Positions 32,425 through 41,664 of a DNA stretch of 64,000 nt are shown here, piece by piece (positions within the stretch are counted from its first letter, which is position 1; every line of letters begins with the position of its first letter). Position numbers and translations under genes: made by a program. The DNA is taken from NCBI GenBank assembly GCA_017507805.1, contig JAFWAC010000005.1:1-64000 (forward strand). Reading direction: 5' to 3'. The stretch comes from Clostridia bacterium. Its GTDB lineage: Bacteria; Bacillota; Clostridia; Oscillospirales; Acutalibacteraceae. Below the pieces are notes generated by a model. The model had not been told where the DNA came from. It saw only the letters and a program-made list of their open reading frames with translations, and did no database searches.

Positions 32425-33344
32425 CTAATCTCATCCTTCCGTTTTTGCACCGCCGATTTGCGGAACTCGGCAGGGGTTGTGCCCGCTATTTTTTTGAAAA
32501 TACGATTAAAGTGTTGTACCGTTTTAAATCCAACCATGCTTGCAATATCTTTAACCGGCACATCGGTAAAGCTGAGTTGGTTTTTTGCAATAGTAATTCG
32601 GTATTGCATCAAATATTCGATTGCAGTACAACCAAGTTCTTCTTTCATAAGTGCAGTAAGAGTGGTGTGGTTTATTCCTGCATTCACCGCTATATCCGAA
32701 AGTGTTATATTCTCGCCGTAATGTCCTTCTATATAAAGCACCGCATCCCGAAGCATTGGATTATTGATAATTGGTATATTGTCTGATTTTTGATGGGTTA
32801 GTCCATAACCTATAAGACCGTACATACGCTCTAAGGCAATAATAATCTCCATAAAATAAGAGCGACCTCGACAAGACCAATACCAATCCCGTTGTTCCTC
32901 TAATTCCTGCATCATATAATCTGCAGAATGCTCGATTTTTTCTACCTGTGTTTCCGCGATAGGAATAACATACGCTTTATGGGTAAACGGTTTTAACATA
33001 AACATATCGTGAGTGGTGGCAATATCACTATAGTTTTCAGAACGCAAAAGTTCAAAGGACATATTGATATTTAAGAATTTAGGGTGGAAGTACACACAAG
33101 TGTATTGAGCCTTCGCTTTCGACACAAGCACAGGATTTTCTGATTCGTCAAAGCACAAAAAAGACGGTGCGGTAGCAACAATTTTCTTTTCACCAACAGT
33201 AAATTCCAATTTGCCCTTGGCAAGAAGGATCAACAAAAAACACTTGTCCTTAATATTGATATCATCCAGTGAACTGTTTTTGGTGCACTCTACAAAGGCA
33301 ACTTTTCCTTCGTTATATTTTCTACCAACCGTAATATGTTCCAT
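32421..33344 (-). CDS. AraC-family transcriptional regulator
   Basis: A 307-residue regulator with an N-terminal cupin-like sensing domain (about 1-150) and a C-terminal double helix-turn-helix (about 205-300): DIAVNAGINHTTLTALMKEELGCTA for the first, and VPVKDIASMVGFKTVQHFNRIFKKIAGTTPAEFR for the conserved second helix pair. It heads an operon of two lipoproteins and a membrane protein and probably controls them in response to a ligand bound by the N-domain. Confidence 0.9.
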   Translation of the reverse strand: MEHITVGRKYNEGKVAFVECTKNSSLDDINIKDKCFLLILLAKGKLEFTVGEKKIVATAPSFLCFDESENPVLVSKAKAQYTCVYFHPKFLNINMSFELLRSENYSDIATTHDMFMLKPFTHKAYVIPIAETQVEKIEHSADYMMQELEEQRDWYWSCRGRSYFMEIIIALERMYGLIGYGLTHQKSDNIPIINNPMLRDAVLYIEGHYGENITLSDIAVNAGINHTTLTALMKEELGCTAIEYLMQYRITIAKNQLSFTDVPVKDIASMVGFKTVQHFNRIFKKIAGTTPAEFRKSAVQKRKDEIR

Positions 33345-33533
33345 GTTTCCACCGCCTTTAATTACTCATATTTTACCATAATATGTATAGTGCTACAACA
33401 AGCAAAATTTATCCGATTTCTAATTTGTTTTATCTAAAATTAAATTTTAACATCTTATATCCTCTGATTTTTTATATAAATAATAAAAACCTGCCAAACA
33501 ATACATAAAGACAGGTAAATTTAAGAAAATATA

Positions 33534-33562
33534 TTGATATTTTTATTTAGTTTCAGTATAAT
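33534..33562 (+). promoter_or_regulatory. Sigma-A promoter of the murD operon
   Basis: TTGATA (33534-33539), 17 bp, TATAAT (33557-33562), about 42 bp before the ATG. A stem ACCTG/CAGGT (33489-33517) with a T-run on the minus strand sits in the same intergenic gap; the rest holds no gene. Confidence 0.8.
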
Positions 33563-33603
33563 AAAAATGTATATACATTTTCGTTTTTGAGGGGGCAGTC
33601 AAA

Positions 33604-34992
33604 ATGGATTGCAAAAGATTTTTCGAGCAGATAAAGGGCAAAAGAATTGCCATGTGCGGTATAGGGGTGAGCAACACTCCCTTAATTCTTGATTTTCTTT
33701 CAAAAGGTGCCAAGGTTTATGCCTGTGACCGCCGCAGCCGTGAGCTTATCGGTGAAACGGCGGAAAAGCTTGAGGCGGCAGGCGCACGGCTCCGTCTCGG
33801 AGAGGATTACCTTGATAATCTGGAGGTTGATATTATTTTCCGCACCCCGGGAATGAATTTCAATCTGCCTGAGCTTGAGGCGGCGCGCAAAAAGGGTATT
33901 GCTGTTACAAGCGAAATGGAGGTCTTTTTCGATTTGTGCCCTGCAACGGTCTTTGCCGTTACCGGCTCGGACGGTAAAACCACCACAACCACACTTATTG
34001 CCAAAATGCTTGAGGCTGAGGGAAAACGAGTGTTTGTCGGCGGAAATATAGGCACTCCCCTGCTTCCCGAAATTGAAAACATAACCGCAGAGGATTTTGT
34101 TGTGGCGGAGCTTTCTTCCTTCCAGCTCATCTCAATGAGAAAAAGCCCCGATGTAGCTGTGGTTACAAATGTTGCCCCCAATCACTTGGATGTTCATAAG
34201 GATATGGACGAATATGTTGAGGCAAAGAAAAATGTTATTTTGCATCAAAACGCATTCTCGCGTACCGTTTTAAACCGCGATAACGAAATCACCGAGGGCT
34301 TCCGTCAGTTCGTGAGGGGACAGTCTCTGGGCTTTAGCATGGAGCGCCAGCTTCACAACGGCGCATGGCTTGACGATGAGGGTTATCTCCACATGGCTTA
34401 CCGCGGAATTGACGTGCCGATTATGCACAAGAGCGAGATTACAATTCTCGGTGACCACAATGTTGCAAACTATCTCACTGCCATTGCCGCCGTTTGGGGC
34501 TATGTGGGTGTGGATACAATTAAAAAGGTGGCAAAGGAATTTGGCGGTGTGGAGCACCGTATCGAATTTGTAAGAGAGGTAAAGGGCGTTAAGTATTATA
34601 ACGACTCCATCGCCTCAAGCCCCACAAGAACAATCGCAGGCTTAAAGGCTTTTGACCGCAAGGTTCATCTCATTGCAGGGGGCTACGATAAGCACATCCC
34701 CTTTGAGCCGATGGTTCCCTTTGTTTTGGAAAAGGTAGAAAAGCTTTACCTTTGCGGTCACACTGCAGATAAAATTGAAACGGCGGTAAGAGCAAGCCGC
34801 GACTATAACGGAAATCCCGAAATTATCCGCGTGGAGAATATCGCCCAAGCGGTTGAGATGGCATATAACACAGCAAAGCCGGGAGATATTGTAACCCTTA
34901 GTCCTGCCTGCGCCAGCTTTGACGCATACCCCAACTTTGCCGCAAGAGGAAATCATTTTAAGGAATTGGTGAACGGGCTTGAAAACAATTAA
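33604..34992 (+). CDS. murD: UDP-N-acetylmuramoylalanine--D-glutamate ligase
   Basis: Adds D-glutamate to UDP-MurNAc-L-Ala with ATP in the cytoplasmic stage of peptidoglycan synthesis. 462 residues. The N-terminal Rossmann part starts GKRIAMCGIGVSN, the ATP loop is TGSDGKTTTTTLIAKML (about 120-136), VVAELSSFQL and VTNVAPNHLDVHKDM follow, and the ligase C-terminus has YYNDSIASSPTRT and LSPACASFDAYPNFAARG, all Mur-ligase hallmarks. It is isolated from the usual mur/fts cluster and heads a six-gene operon. Confidence 0.95.
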   Translation: MDCKRFFEQIKGKRIAMCGIGVSNTPLILDFLSKGAKVYACDRRSRELIGETAEKLEAAGARLRLGEDYLDNLEVDIIFRTPGMNFNLPELEAARKKGIAVTSEMEVFFDLCPATVFAVTGSDGKTTTTTLIAKMLEAEGKRVFVGGNIGTPLLPEIENITAEDFVVAELSSFQLISMRKSPDVAVVTNVAPNHLDVHKDMDEYVEAKKNVILHQNAFSRTVLNRDNEITEGFRQFVRGQSLGFSMERQLHNGAWLDDEGYLHMAYRGIDVPIMHKSEITILGDHNVANYLTAIAAVWGYVGVDTIKKVAKEFGGVEHRIEFVREVKGVKYYNDSIASSPTRTIAGLKAFDRKVHLIAGGYDKHIPFEPMVPFVLEKVEKLYLCGHTADKIETAVRASRDYNGNPEIIRVENIAQAVEMAYNTAKPGDIVTLSPACASFDAYPNFAARGNHFKELVNGLENN

Positions 34993-35995
34993 GGAAACGC
35001 TTTTTGCACTTTCCTCTGCAGATGCAGTGGGCAATGTAAGGGAAGCGGCAGATTTAGGATTTGAGCTTTTGTCGCAGTACACAAAGGCCGAAAAGACCGA
35101 CAGCTTAACCGTAATCGGATATTTAAAGGGTAACAGTGACTATACCCTTATGCTGGACGCACACATTGACCAGGTTGCAATGGTCGTTACCGATGTGGAC
35201 GATAACGGCTTTTTAACGGTTGCAAAATGCGGCGGAATAGATATAAGGTCACTGCCCTCGCGCTCGGTTACGGTACACGGCAAGGAAAAAATCCCTGCTG
35301 TTTTTTGCAGTACACCGCCCCACCTTGCAAACGGTGAGACAGAGTATGACGATATTTCAAAAATAAAGCTTGACACCGCTTTGGGCGAAGGGGCAAAGAC
35401 AGTTGTTTCGGTGGGAGATTTTGTCACCTTTAATAAACTGCCTGCCGAGCTTTGCGGCACAAGGGTTACAGGCAGGTCGTTTGACGACCGCGCCGCCGTC
35501 ACCTGTCTCATAGAGGTTGCAAGGCGGTTGTCGGACAGGGAGCTTCCTGTTAATGTAGTTTTTGTTTTAAGTGACAGCGAGGAGCTTGGGCTTCGCGGAA
35601 TACGGACTGCCACCTATAAAATAAATCCCGATGAGGCGCTCGCCGTTGATGTAAGCTTCGGTGACGGGCCCTCAATTTCTGCGGAGGAGTGCGGAAAATT
35701 AGGCGGCGGAGGTATGATTGGTATATCGCCTGCCTTGGAAAAGCGCATTTCAAAAAAGCTTGTGAGAACGGCAGAGCAGAAAAATATTCCTTACCAGCTT
35801 GAGGCAATGGGAGAAACCAGCGGAACCAATGCCGATATGATTGCTGTCACAAGAGAGGGTGTGCCCTGTTGTACCCTTTCGATACCCTTACGCAATATGC
35901 ACACCGATACCGAGCTGTTGGATTTAAAGGATTTGGAAGCGGTTTGCGATTTGCTTTGTGAATACATCCTTTCGGGAGGTGTTATGAATGACTGA
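34979..35995 (+). CDS. M42-family metallo-aminopeptidase (first of two)
   Basis: A 338-residue M42 glutamyl-aminopeptidase/cellulase-like peptidase. Metal ligands and catalytic residues are visible as LDAHIDQVA (about 58-66), SFDDRAA (about 163-169), SEELGLRG (about 199-206), VDVSFGD and the C-terminal RNMHTD (about 302-307). It would trim short peptides in the cytoplasm. The start is TTG 34979, overlapping the murD stop by 14 bp; the ribosome site is weak, so coupling to murD translation is likely. It overlaps the second M42 gene by 8 bp. Confidence 0.88.
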   Translation: MKTIKETLFALSSADAVGNVREAADLGFELLSQYTKAEKTDSLTVIGYLKGNSDYTLMLDAHIDQVAMVVTDVDDNGFLTVAKCGGIDIRSLPSRSVTVHGKEKIPAVFCSTPPHLANGETEYDDISKIKLDTALGEGAKTVVSVGDFVTFNKLPAELCGTRVTGRSFDDRAAVTCLIEVARRLSDRELPVNVVFVLSDSEELGLRGIRTATYKINPDEALAVDVSFGDGPSISAEECGKLGGGGMIGISPALEKRISKKLVRTAEQKNIPYQLEAMGETSGTNADMIAVTREGVPCCTLSIPLRNMHTDTELLDLKDLEAVCDLLCEYILSGGVMND

Positions 35996-36998
35996 CCTGC
36001 TTAAAAGGCTTTGCCTGCTTGACGGCACCTCGGGTGACGAGGGGGCGGTCAGGGAGCTCATAATTTCCGAAATCAAGGATTTTTGTGAGCTTAAAACCGA
36101 CCCGTTAGGAAATATTATAGCCTTTAAAAAGGGCAAAAAGCCCTCTGCCAAAAGGCTTATGCTTGATGCTCACATGGATGAGGTCGGCCTTATCATAACC
36201 TCTGTAACGCATGAGGGATTTTTGAAATTCAAAACGGTTGGGGGTATTGACACCTCTGCCCTTTTGTTCCGCTGCGTGAGGATAAACCGAGATATTACGG
36301 GTGTTATCGGCGGAAAACCGATACATCTTATTTCTGCCGCGGAAAGAAAAAAACTGCCCAAATGTGACAGTCTTTATATAGATATCGGCGCTCAAAACCG
36401 CGAGGAGGCGCTGAAAAGCGTCTGCATTGGGGATTGCGCAATTATGGAAAGTGATTTCACCCTTATGGGGGACAAGGTCATCTCCAAGGCGCTGGACGAC
36501 CGCATCGGCTGTGCCTTGCTTATAACCCTGCTTAAGGAGGAAAGCGAGTTTGATTTTCACGCTTCCTTTTCGGTACAGGAGGAAATTGGGCTTCGCGGAG
36601 CTAAGACCGCTGCCTTCGGCATAAATCCGCAGTGTGCAATCGTGCTTGAAGCAACCACCGCCGCCGACATAGCGGGTGTGGCAGAGGAAAACACCGTTTG
36701 CAAATTGGGCGCAGGTCCTGCCGTTTCCTTTATGGACCGTTCGACCGTTTATGACCGCGGTTTTTATAATGCTGCCCTTGAAAGCGGAATTGACTGCCAG
36801 CCCAAATCAGCGGTTGCAGGGGGTAACAACTCGGGCGCGGTGCATCTTACACGCGAGGGTGTGAGAACGCTTGCAATTTCCGTTCCCTGCAGATATATTC
36901 ATACCGCCTGCAATATGGCAGATATTAAGGACATCGAAAACGCATTAAAGCTTTGCAGATTTATGTTGAACGGCATTTGCGGCGGAGAAATAGAATGA
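35988..36998 (+). CDS. M42-family metallo-aminopeptidase (second of two)
   Basis: A 336-residue paralogue of the preceding gene. LDAHMDEVG (about 58-66), ALDDRIG (about 168-174), QEEIGLRGAKTA (about 196-207), VLEATTAAD and CRYIHT (about 304-309) keep the dinuclear-metal site. M42 enzymes assemble as dodecamers, so two adjacent paralogues may form a mixed complex; that is inference. GGGAGG sits about 10 bases before the ATG. Confidence 0.9.
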   Translation: MTDLLKRLCLLDGTSGDEGAVRELIISEIKDFCELKTDPLGNIIAFKKGKKPSAKRLMLDAHMDEVGLIITSVTHEGFLKFKTVGGIDTSALLFRCVRINRDITGVIGGKPIHLISAAERKKLPKCDSLYIDIGAQNREEALKSVCIGDCAIMESDFTLMGDKVISKALDDRIGCALLITLLKEESEFDFHASFSVQEEIGLRGAKTAAFGINPQCAIVLEATTAADIAGVAEENTVCKLGAGPAVSFMDRSTVYDRGFYNAALESGIDCQPKSAVAGGNNSGAVHLTREGVRTLAISVPCRYIHTACNMADIKDIENALKLCRFMLNGICGGEIE

Positions 36999-37681
36999 TA
37001 AAGCTCACAGACCGTCTACCGTCTTTAAGGGAGCTTAATGCCGAGGACCTTAAAATTCACTGCCTCTTTGATTGCTATAAGGACGACAGCCGCGTTATGT
37101 TCTGGCTTCAGGACGGCGGACAGGCTGTTATTTCCATGACGGACGGAAATATGATAATACAGAATAACGGTGCAGACACAGCCGAGCTTGAGGAATTTGT
37201 TTCGGTTTTGTCTCCTGTTTGTATTTTCAGCGATTATGAAACCCTGAGGGCAATAAACCGCTTGCCGAGAGAGCGAATTAATATAATGTACCGCTGTGCC
37301 GATATTGAGGGGGAAACTCCTTGCGACAGCCTTTCAAGCCGCGAGCTTTATAACCTTTTGGATGTTGAGGGACTTTCTCTGCCCGAATATCCATATTTTG
37401 CAGTGGATTACTGCCGCCGCCTTAATCACGGCGGCGCCGAATATTTCGGAATACGGGACAAATGCGCCGCCATTACCTTTCATTCGGGCAAAAATGCAAT
37501 CATAAACGGCATAGCCGCCCGACAGAAGGGCTTTGGCAGTGTGGCACTTAAAGGAATTCTGCAAAAAAATCACGGCAGAACACTTTTGGTTTGCTGTCGC
37601 GACAAGGTAAAAGGATTTTACGAAAAAAACGGATTTGAGCTGCTTTATTACGGCGGCTATTGGATTGGAGCAGACTTATAA
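36995..37681 (+). CDS. GNAT-like acetyltransferase
   Basis: A 229-residue protein. The C-terminal half has a GNAT-type acetyl-CoA loop (about 180-200, NGIAARQKGFGSVALKGIL, the Q/RxxGxG/A pattern) and ends KGFYEKNGFELLYYG, the usual last strand-helix of the fold. The N-terminal half is divergent. ATG 36995 overlaps the previous stop as ATGA. Substrate unknown; in the same operon as two peptidases and a PLP enzyme. Confidence 0.75.
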   Translation: MIKLTDRLPSLRELNAEDLKIHCLFDCYKDDSRVMFWLQDGGQAVISMTDGNMIIQNNGADTAELEEFVSVLSPVCIFSDYETLRAINRLPRERINIMYRCADIEGETPCDSLSSRELYNLLDVEGLSLPEYPYFAVDYCRRLNHGGAEYFGIRDKCAAITFHSGKNAIINGIAARQKGFGSVALKGILQKNHGRTLLVCCRDKVKGFYEKNGFELLYYGGYWIGADL

Positions 37682-38965
37682 ATGAACATAACAAGCTTTT
37701 TTAATATAGATGACAGGCTTTTAAGACTTGATAAAGCCGCTTTGGAAAATTCCCAAAAGCAGTTTGGTGAAATAGACGATATTGCAGAATTCAACCAGCT
37801 CAAGGTGCTTTCTGCCTTTATAAAAAACGGTGTGAGCGAGGCTGTAATGTCGGGCTCCACGGGCTACGGCTACGATGACCGCGGCAGAGAAATCCTTGAA
37901 CGGATTATGGCTGACTGTATGGGCGCGGAGGATGCGCTCATGCGCCACAGCTTCGCCTCGGGCACACACACCCTCACGGTTGCACTTTTCGGAATTTTGC
38001 GGCCGGGTGACAGGGTGCTTTGCATTACCGGCAGACCTTATGACACAATTACCGGAGTTTTCGGCATTGATTCCGTCACAGACGGCTCGCTTGCCGATTT
38101 TGGGGTAAAATATGCTCAGGTGGATTTGCTTGGGGACGGTACACCCGATATAGATGGCATAAAGGCAGAGCTTAAAAGAGAAAAATACAAAATGGCTTAT
38201 ATTCAGCGCTCCCGCGGCTACAGCACAAGACCAAGCCTTACAATCAGCGATATAGAAGGACTTGTGAAGGCTGTGCGCGAGGTCTCTCCCGAAAGCGTTG
38301 TTATGGTTGATAACTGCTACGGCGAGTTTGTGGAAAGAAAGGAGCCCTGCGAGGTGGGCGCCGATTTGGTTGCCGGCTCGCTGATTAAAAACCCCGGCGG
38401 CGGCATTGCTCCTACCGGCGGTTATATTGCAGGCAAAAAGGAGCTTATAGAAAAATGTGCCGCCCGAATGACCTGTCCGGGTGTGGGCAGAGAGGTCGGC
38501 GCCACATTAGGTCACAGCCGCGAGCTTTATATGGGGCTTTTCGCGGCTCCCCATGTTGTGGGCGAGGCGGTTAAAACCGCGGTTTATACCTCGGCTCTGT
38601 TTGAGCTTCTGGGCTTTGAGACTTCTCCCCGTCCGCAGGAAAAACGCGGTGATATAATACAGTGTGTAACCCTTGGCAGCGCAGAGGGACTGATTGCCTT
38701 TTGTCAGGGTATGCAAAGCGGAGCTCCGGTCGATGCCTTTGTCGTACCCGAGCCTTGGGAAATGCCCGGATATACCGATCCTGTTATAATGGCGGCAGGT
38801 GCCTTTACATTGGGAGCTTCAATCGAGCTTTCTGCAGACGGTCCCGTCCGCGAGCCCTATGCCGCATGGATGCAGGGCGGTCTTAACTTTCACAGCGCCA
38901 AAGCAGGGGTACTGCTTGCGGCGCAAAAAATGCTCGAAAAGGGCGCATTAAATATAGGAGAATGA
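37682..38965 (+). CDS. Methionine gamma-lyase/aluminium-resistance family PLP enzyme
   Basis: A 427-residue fold-type I PLP enzyme of the family often called methionine gamma-lyase family or aluminium resistance protein. SGSTGYGYDDRGREILE (about 58-74), SFASGTHTLTVALFG (about 92-106), VDNCYGEFVE (about 214-223) with the conserved Asp, and the PLP lysine in AGSLIKNPGGG (about 236-246) are present. It starts directly after the GNAT gene. The family's true reaction is not settled; sulfur amino-acid cleavage is assumed. Confidence 0.88.
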   Translation: MNITSFFNIDDRLLRLDKAALENSQKQFGEIDDIAEFNQLKVLSAFIKNGVSEAVMSGSTGYGYDDRGREILERIMADCMGAEDALMRHSFASGTHTLTVALFGILRPGDRVLCITGRPYDTITGVFGIDSVTDGSLADFGVKYAQVDLLGDGTPDIDGIKAELKREKYKMAYIQRSRGYSTRPSLTISDIEGLVKAVREVSPESVVMVDNCYGEFVERKEPCEVGADLVAGSLIKNPGGGIAPTGGYIAGKKELIEKCAARMTCPGVGREVGATLGHSRELYMGLFAAPHVVGEAVKTAVYTSALFELLGFETSPRPQEKRGDIIQCVTLGSAEGLIAFCQGMQSGAPVDAFVVPEPWEMPGYTDPVIMAAGAFTLGASIELSADGPVREPYAAWMQGGLNFHSAKAGVLLAAQKMLEKGALNIGE

Positions 38966-38969
38966 AAAT

Positions 38970-39638
38970 ATGAAGCAGGTTTTCGCCGGTGAGGTATACG
39001 AGGTAATGCCCCTTTCAAACGGCATAATATTTTCCTACTGCAAGGATGTTATAGAAAAAAATGTAATCGTATCCTATAAAATGATTACATTTGACAACGG
39101 GCATTTTACCGATGTGGCCAAAAATATATACCTTTTAACAAAGTTTGGCAGTAACTATAAATCGGTCACAGCCCTTTGCGATAATTATATAACCGAAAAA
39201 TCCATTCTGCTTCCAAACGGCAAGGTGTTTCTGCTCTCACCTGACGGCACAGCCCGTCTTTTGGACACAGATGCTCTGCCTATCTGGACGGGGACATTTG
39301 CCTACCGCGGATATAAACCGGCAGATATTGTGATGGCTGAAAACTCCCTTTGGGCAAGCTACCCCGAATGTAACGCTCTTATCCGCTACAGCCTTGCCAC
39401 AATGCGTGAGGAGCTTCGCATTGGCGGAAAAAAATCACCCTTTGACAAACCGCGCGGTATGTTTTTGGAGGGTGATACTGTAACGGTCAGCAATCTCGGC
39501 TCTAAAAGCCTGGTGCAGGTCAACCTCAACACCTACAGCGTCTTTGAATATCAGACCTTTGAGGAGCCGGTTTACCAATACCTTAATGTTTGCGACCACA
39601 AATTTGCTGTGTTGCAATCGGGACTTTATCTGATTTAA
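38970..39638 (+). CDS. Uncharacterised beta-rich protein at operon end
   Basis: A 222-residue soluble protein of unknown family. It is composed of short beta-strands with turns (LPNGKVFLLSPDGTARLLD, GMFLEGDTVTVSNLGSKSLVQVNLN) that suggest a small propeller. It is 4 bp after the PLP enzyme with GGAGAATG-type spacing and is followed by the operon terminator. No function is assigned. Confidence 0.7.
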   Translation: MKQVFAGEVYEVMPLSNGIIFSYCKDVIEKNVIVSYKMITFDNGHFTDVAKNIYLLTKFGSNYKSVTALCDNYITEKSILLPNGKVFLLSPDGTARLLDTDALPIWTGTFAYRGYKPADIVMAENSLWASYPECNALIRYSLATMREELRIGGKKSPFDKPRGMFLEGDTVTVSNLGSKSLVQVNLNTYSVFEYQTFEEPVYQYLNVCDHKFAVLQSGLYLI

Positions 39639-39658
39639 TAAGGGATTGCAAAAATTAT

Positions 39659-39690
39659 CGCAAGGGAGGGTTTTTCCCTCCCTTGCGGTT
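39659..39690 (+). terminator. Terminator of the murD operon
   Basis: A perfect 12-bp stem (39659-39670 with 39676-39687), 5-base loop, followed by GTTTT. Confidence 0.92.
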
Positions 39691-39704
39691 TTATGTGTTT
39701 TTGC

Positions 39705-39840
39705 GGGAGGCGAAACGCCTCCCCTACAAATTATTGTTTGCCGCACTAATTTAATTGACCTTTTGTAGGGGACGATGCCCACATCGTCCCGCCAGAATTT
39801 GCAGAAACCAAACGGGACGATGTGGGCATCGTCCCCTACA
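39705..39840. repeat. Composite palindromic repeat with perfect 27-bp inverted arms
   Basis: A small hairpin (39705-39712 with 39716-39723) ends in CCCCTACA; then a perfect 27-bp inverted repeat follows (39764-39790 with 39814-39840) with a 23-bp loop. Each arm contains its own GACGATG/CATCGTC palindrome, and the outer word TGTAGGGG is shared with the first hairpin. No gene is inside. It looks like a mobile palindromic unit. The rest of the 346-bp gap holds the XRE promoter region. Confidence 0.85.
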
Positions 39841-39909
39841 ATTAACCCCGATAAACTATAATTTATATATCAAATAAAATAATAATCTTAATATAATTAT
39901 GAAGCCACA

Positions 39910-39952
39910 TATGACCCAAGTCAAGAGGGTAATTTATGACCCGTGATATAAT
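39910..39952 (+). promoter_or_regulatory. Control region of small XRE gene with direct repeats
   Basis: The word TATGACCC occurs twice (39910-39917 and 39935-39942), 25 bp apart, and TATAAT lies at 39947-39952. The repeats are likely operator sites for the adjacent regulator. Confidence 0.5.
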
Positions 39953-39984
39953 CTACTTATCACACAAAAAGGGATTGTTGAATT

Positions 39985-40209
39985 ATGAAAAAATACAGCG
40001 AAATATTAAAAGAATTAAGGGAGGATAGAGACCTTACACAACAAAACTTAGCCGACATATTAAAAACAGAAAGAAGCTATTACGGAAAATATGAAAGAGG
40101 CATAAGACCTTTGCCAATTGAGCATCTTATCACCCTTTGCAAATTTTATAATGTTTCGGCAGATTATATTTTGGGGCTTCCCGAGGGGCTGAAATTTCCA
40201 AAAAAGTAG
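39985..40209 (+). CDS. Small XRE-family DNA-binding protein
   Basis: A 74-residue protein that is almost entirely a Cro/CI helix-turn-helix (LKELREDRDLTQQNLADILKTERSYYGKYERGIR, about residues 8-41), followed by PIEHLITLCKFYNVSADYILGL typical of the family. It stands alone between the palindromic repeat and the MATE gene. Autoregulation through the TATGACCC repeats upstream is plausible. Confidence 0.88.
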   Translation: MKKYSEILKELREDRDLTQQNLADILKTERSYYGKYERGIRPLPIEHLITLCKFYNVSADYILGLPEGLKFPKK

Positions 40210-40228
40210 AAATATAAAAAGGCGTTTT

Positions 40229-41638
40229 TTATATTCCGTTTTGCAAGGAGGATAAGCTTGATGCCTTGCGAGTGAATTTTTTGATTACATACATAAAAAT
40301 ACATAAATTCACAATTGAAGCCAAAACAAAGGAAATCGGGTAGGCGGAAAAAAGTATCTCCCAGGCATATTCCGAAGCCCTGAGGGGCTTGAACACCCAG
40401 AACACCCAGATAATTCTGAAAATACAGTTAGCAAAAAGGGTAACAAGCATCGGCTTTACCGAATGACCGAGACTTCTCAGTGCGCCGGAAAGCACATTCA
40501 TAACTCCCCCCATAAAATAAAAGCCTGCAACCAATAAAAGTCTGCTTTTTCCATATTTTATTGCCGCCGGTGAATCGGTTATAAAAAGTGATAAAAGGGT
40601 TTCGGAAAAAATATTTGCGGCACTTCCCAAAAAGAGCACAAGTAATACAGTAGATAAAATGCAAAGCTTAACGGTGCGCTTAACGCGGTCCGGTTTTCCG
40701 GCACCTGCATTTTGCCCGACAAAGGTAAGGGTGGTTTGCTGCAATGCATCGGCACTTAACCAGATAAAGGAATCTATATTATTGGCGGCGGCATTGCCGG
40801 CAACTGCCGCTGAGCCGAAGGAATTGATAGAGCTGTGAATAATCACATTTGAAACAGAAAAAAGTGAGCTTTGTACTCCTGCCGGCACACCGATTTTTAA
40901 AATGCTTTTTATCTGCTCACCGTAAAGCCGTACCTTTCGCAGATGAAAACCGCAAGCATCCTTACGGCGCATAAGCTCTCTTACCGCAAGCACAGCCGAA
41001 ACGGTCTGTGAAACGGCGGTAGCAAGCGCAACCCCTGCAACATCCATCTTAAAAAACATTACAAAAATCAGATTAAGTAAGACATTTATAACCCCTGCAA
41101 GAGATAAAAACATAAGCGGGCGGCGTGTATCCCCAACAGCGCGCAGGATGCCTGCGCTGAAATTGTAAATCATGGTGGGTATCATACCACAGGAGTATAT
41201 TTTGATATAAAGTGCCGCTAAGTCTATAATATCATCGGGCGTCCCCATAATATGAAGCATAGGCTCGGCAAAAAGTAGAAAAAGAATATTGACAATTCCG
41301 CCGCAAATCACCGATAAAGGAAGGGCTGTATGTACGGTGCGCCGAACGGTCTCATCGTTCTTAGCGCCGGTTGCGGTGGCAACCATCACACTAACACCCG
41401 AGGATACCCCCAAAAATAAATTTGTTATAAGGTGGCAAAGGGCTGAGGTTGCGCCCACAGCGGCAACAGAACGGCTTCCGGCAAATCTGCCAATAACCAT
41501 AAGGTCGGCAGTGTTGAACAGAAGCTGCAAGCAACCGGTTAAAAAAATCGGAATGGCAAAGATTAATATTTTCCCGAATAAAGGTCCGTTACACATATCG
41601 ATAGCGGCACCTTGTTTTTTTAATGCAGAAGCTGACAT
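40229..41638 (-). CDS. MATE-family multidrug/sodium antiporter
   Basis: A 469-residue membrane protein with 12 hydrophobic spans in two homologous halves. It begins GPLFGKILIFAIPIFLTGCLQLLFNTADLMVIGRF, the N-terminal MATE signature, and the second half repeats the pattern near GVPAGVQSSLFSVSNVIIHSSINSFGS. It would export cationic compounds using a sodium or proton gradient. An AT-rich weak stem at 40210-40235 may terminate it. Substrate unknown. Confidence 0.92.
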   Translation of the reverse strand: MSASALKKQGAAIDMCNGPLFGKILIFAIPIFLTGCLQLLFNTADLMVIGRFAGSRSVAAVGATSALCHLITNLFLGVSSGVSVMVATATGAKNDETVRRTVHTALPLSVICGGIVNILFLLFAEPMLHIMGTPDDIIDLAALYIKIYSCGMIPTMIYNFSAGILRAVGDTRRPLMFLSLAGVINVLLNLIFVMFFKMDVAGVALATAVSQTVSAVLAVRELMRRKDACGFHLRKVRLYGEQIKSILKIGVPAGVQSSLFSVSNVIIHSSINSFGSAAVAGNAAANNIDSFIWLSADALQQTTLTFVGQNAGAGKPDRVKRTVKLCILSTVLLVLFLGSAANIFSETLLSLFITDSPAAIKYGKSRLLLVAGFYFMGGVMNVLSGALRSLGHSVKPMLVTLFANCIFRIIWVFWVFKPLRASEYAWEILFSAYPISFVLASIVNLCIFMYVIKKFTRKASSLSSLQNGI

Positions 41639-41664
41639 TTATAAACCCTCTTTTCAAAAACAAA

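Noticed and set aside
39705-39840. CRISPR-like array
   Set aside because: There are inverted arms rather than regularly spaced direct repeats with unique spacers. No CRISPR array was found anywhere in the window.
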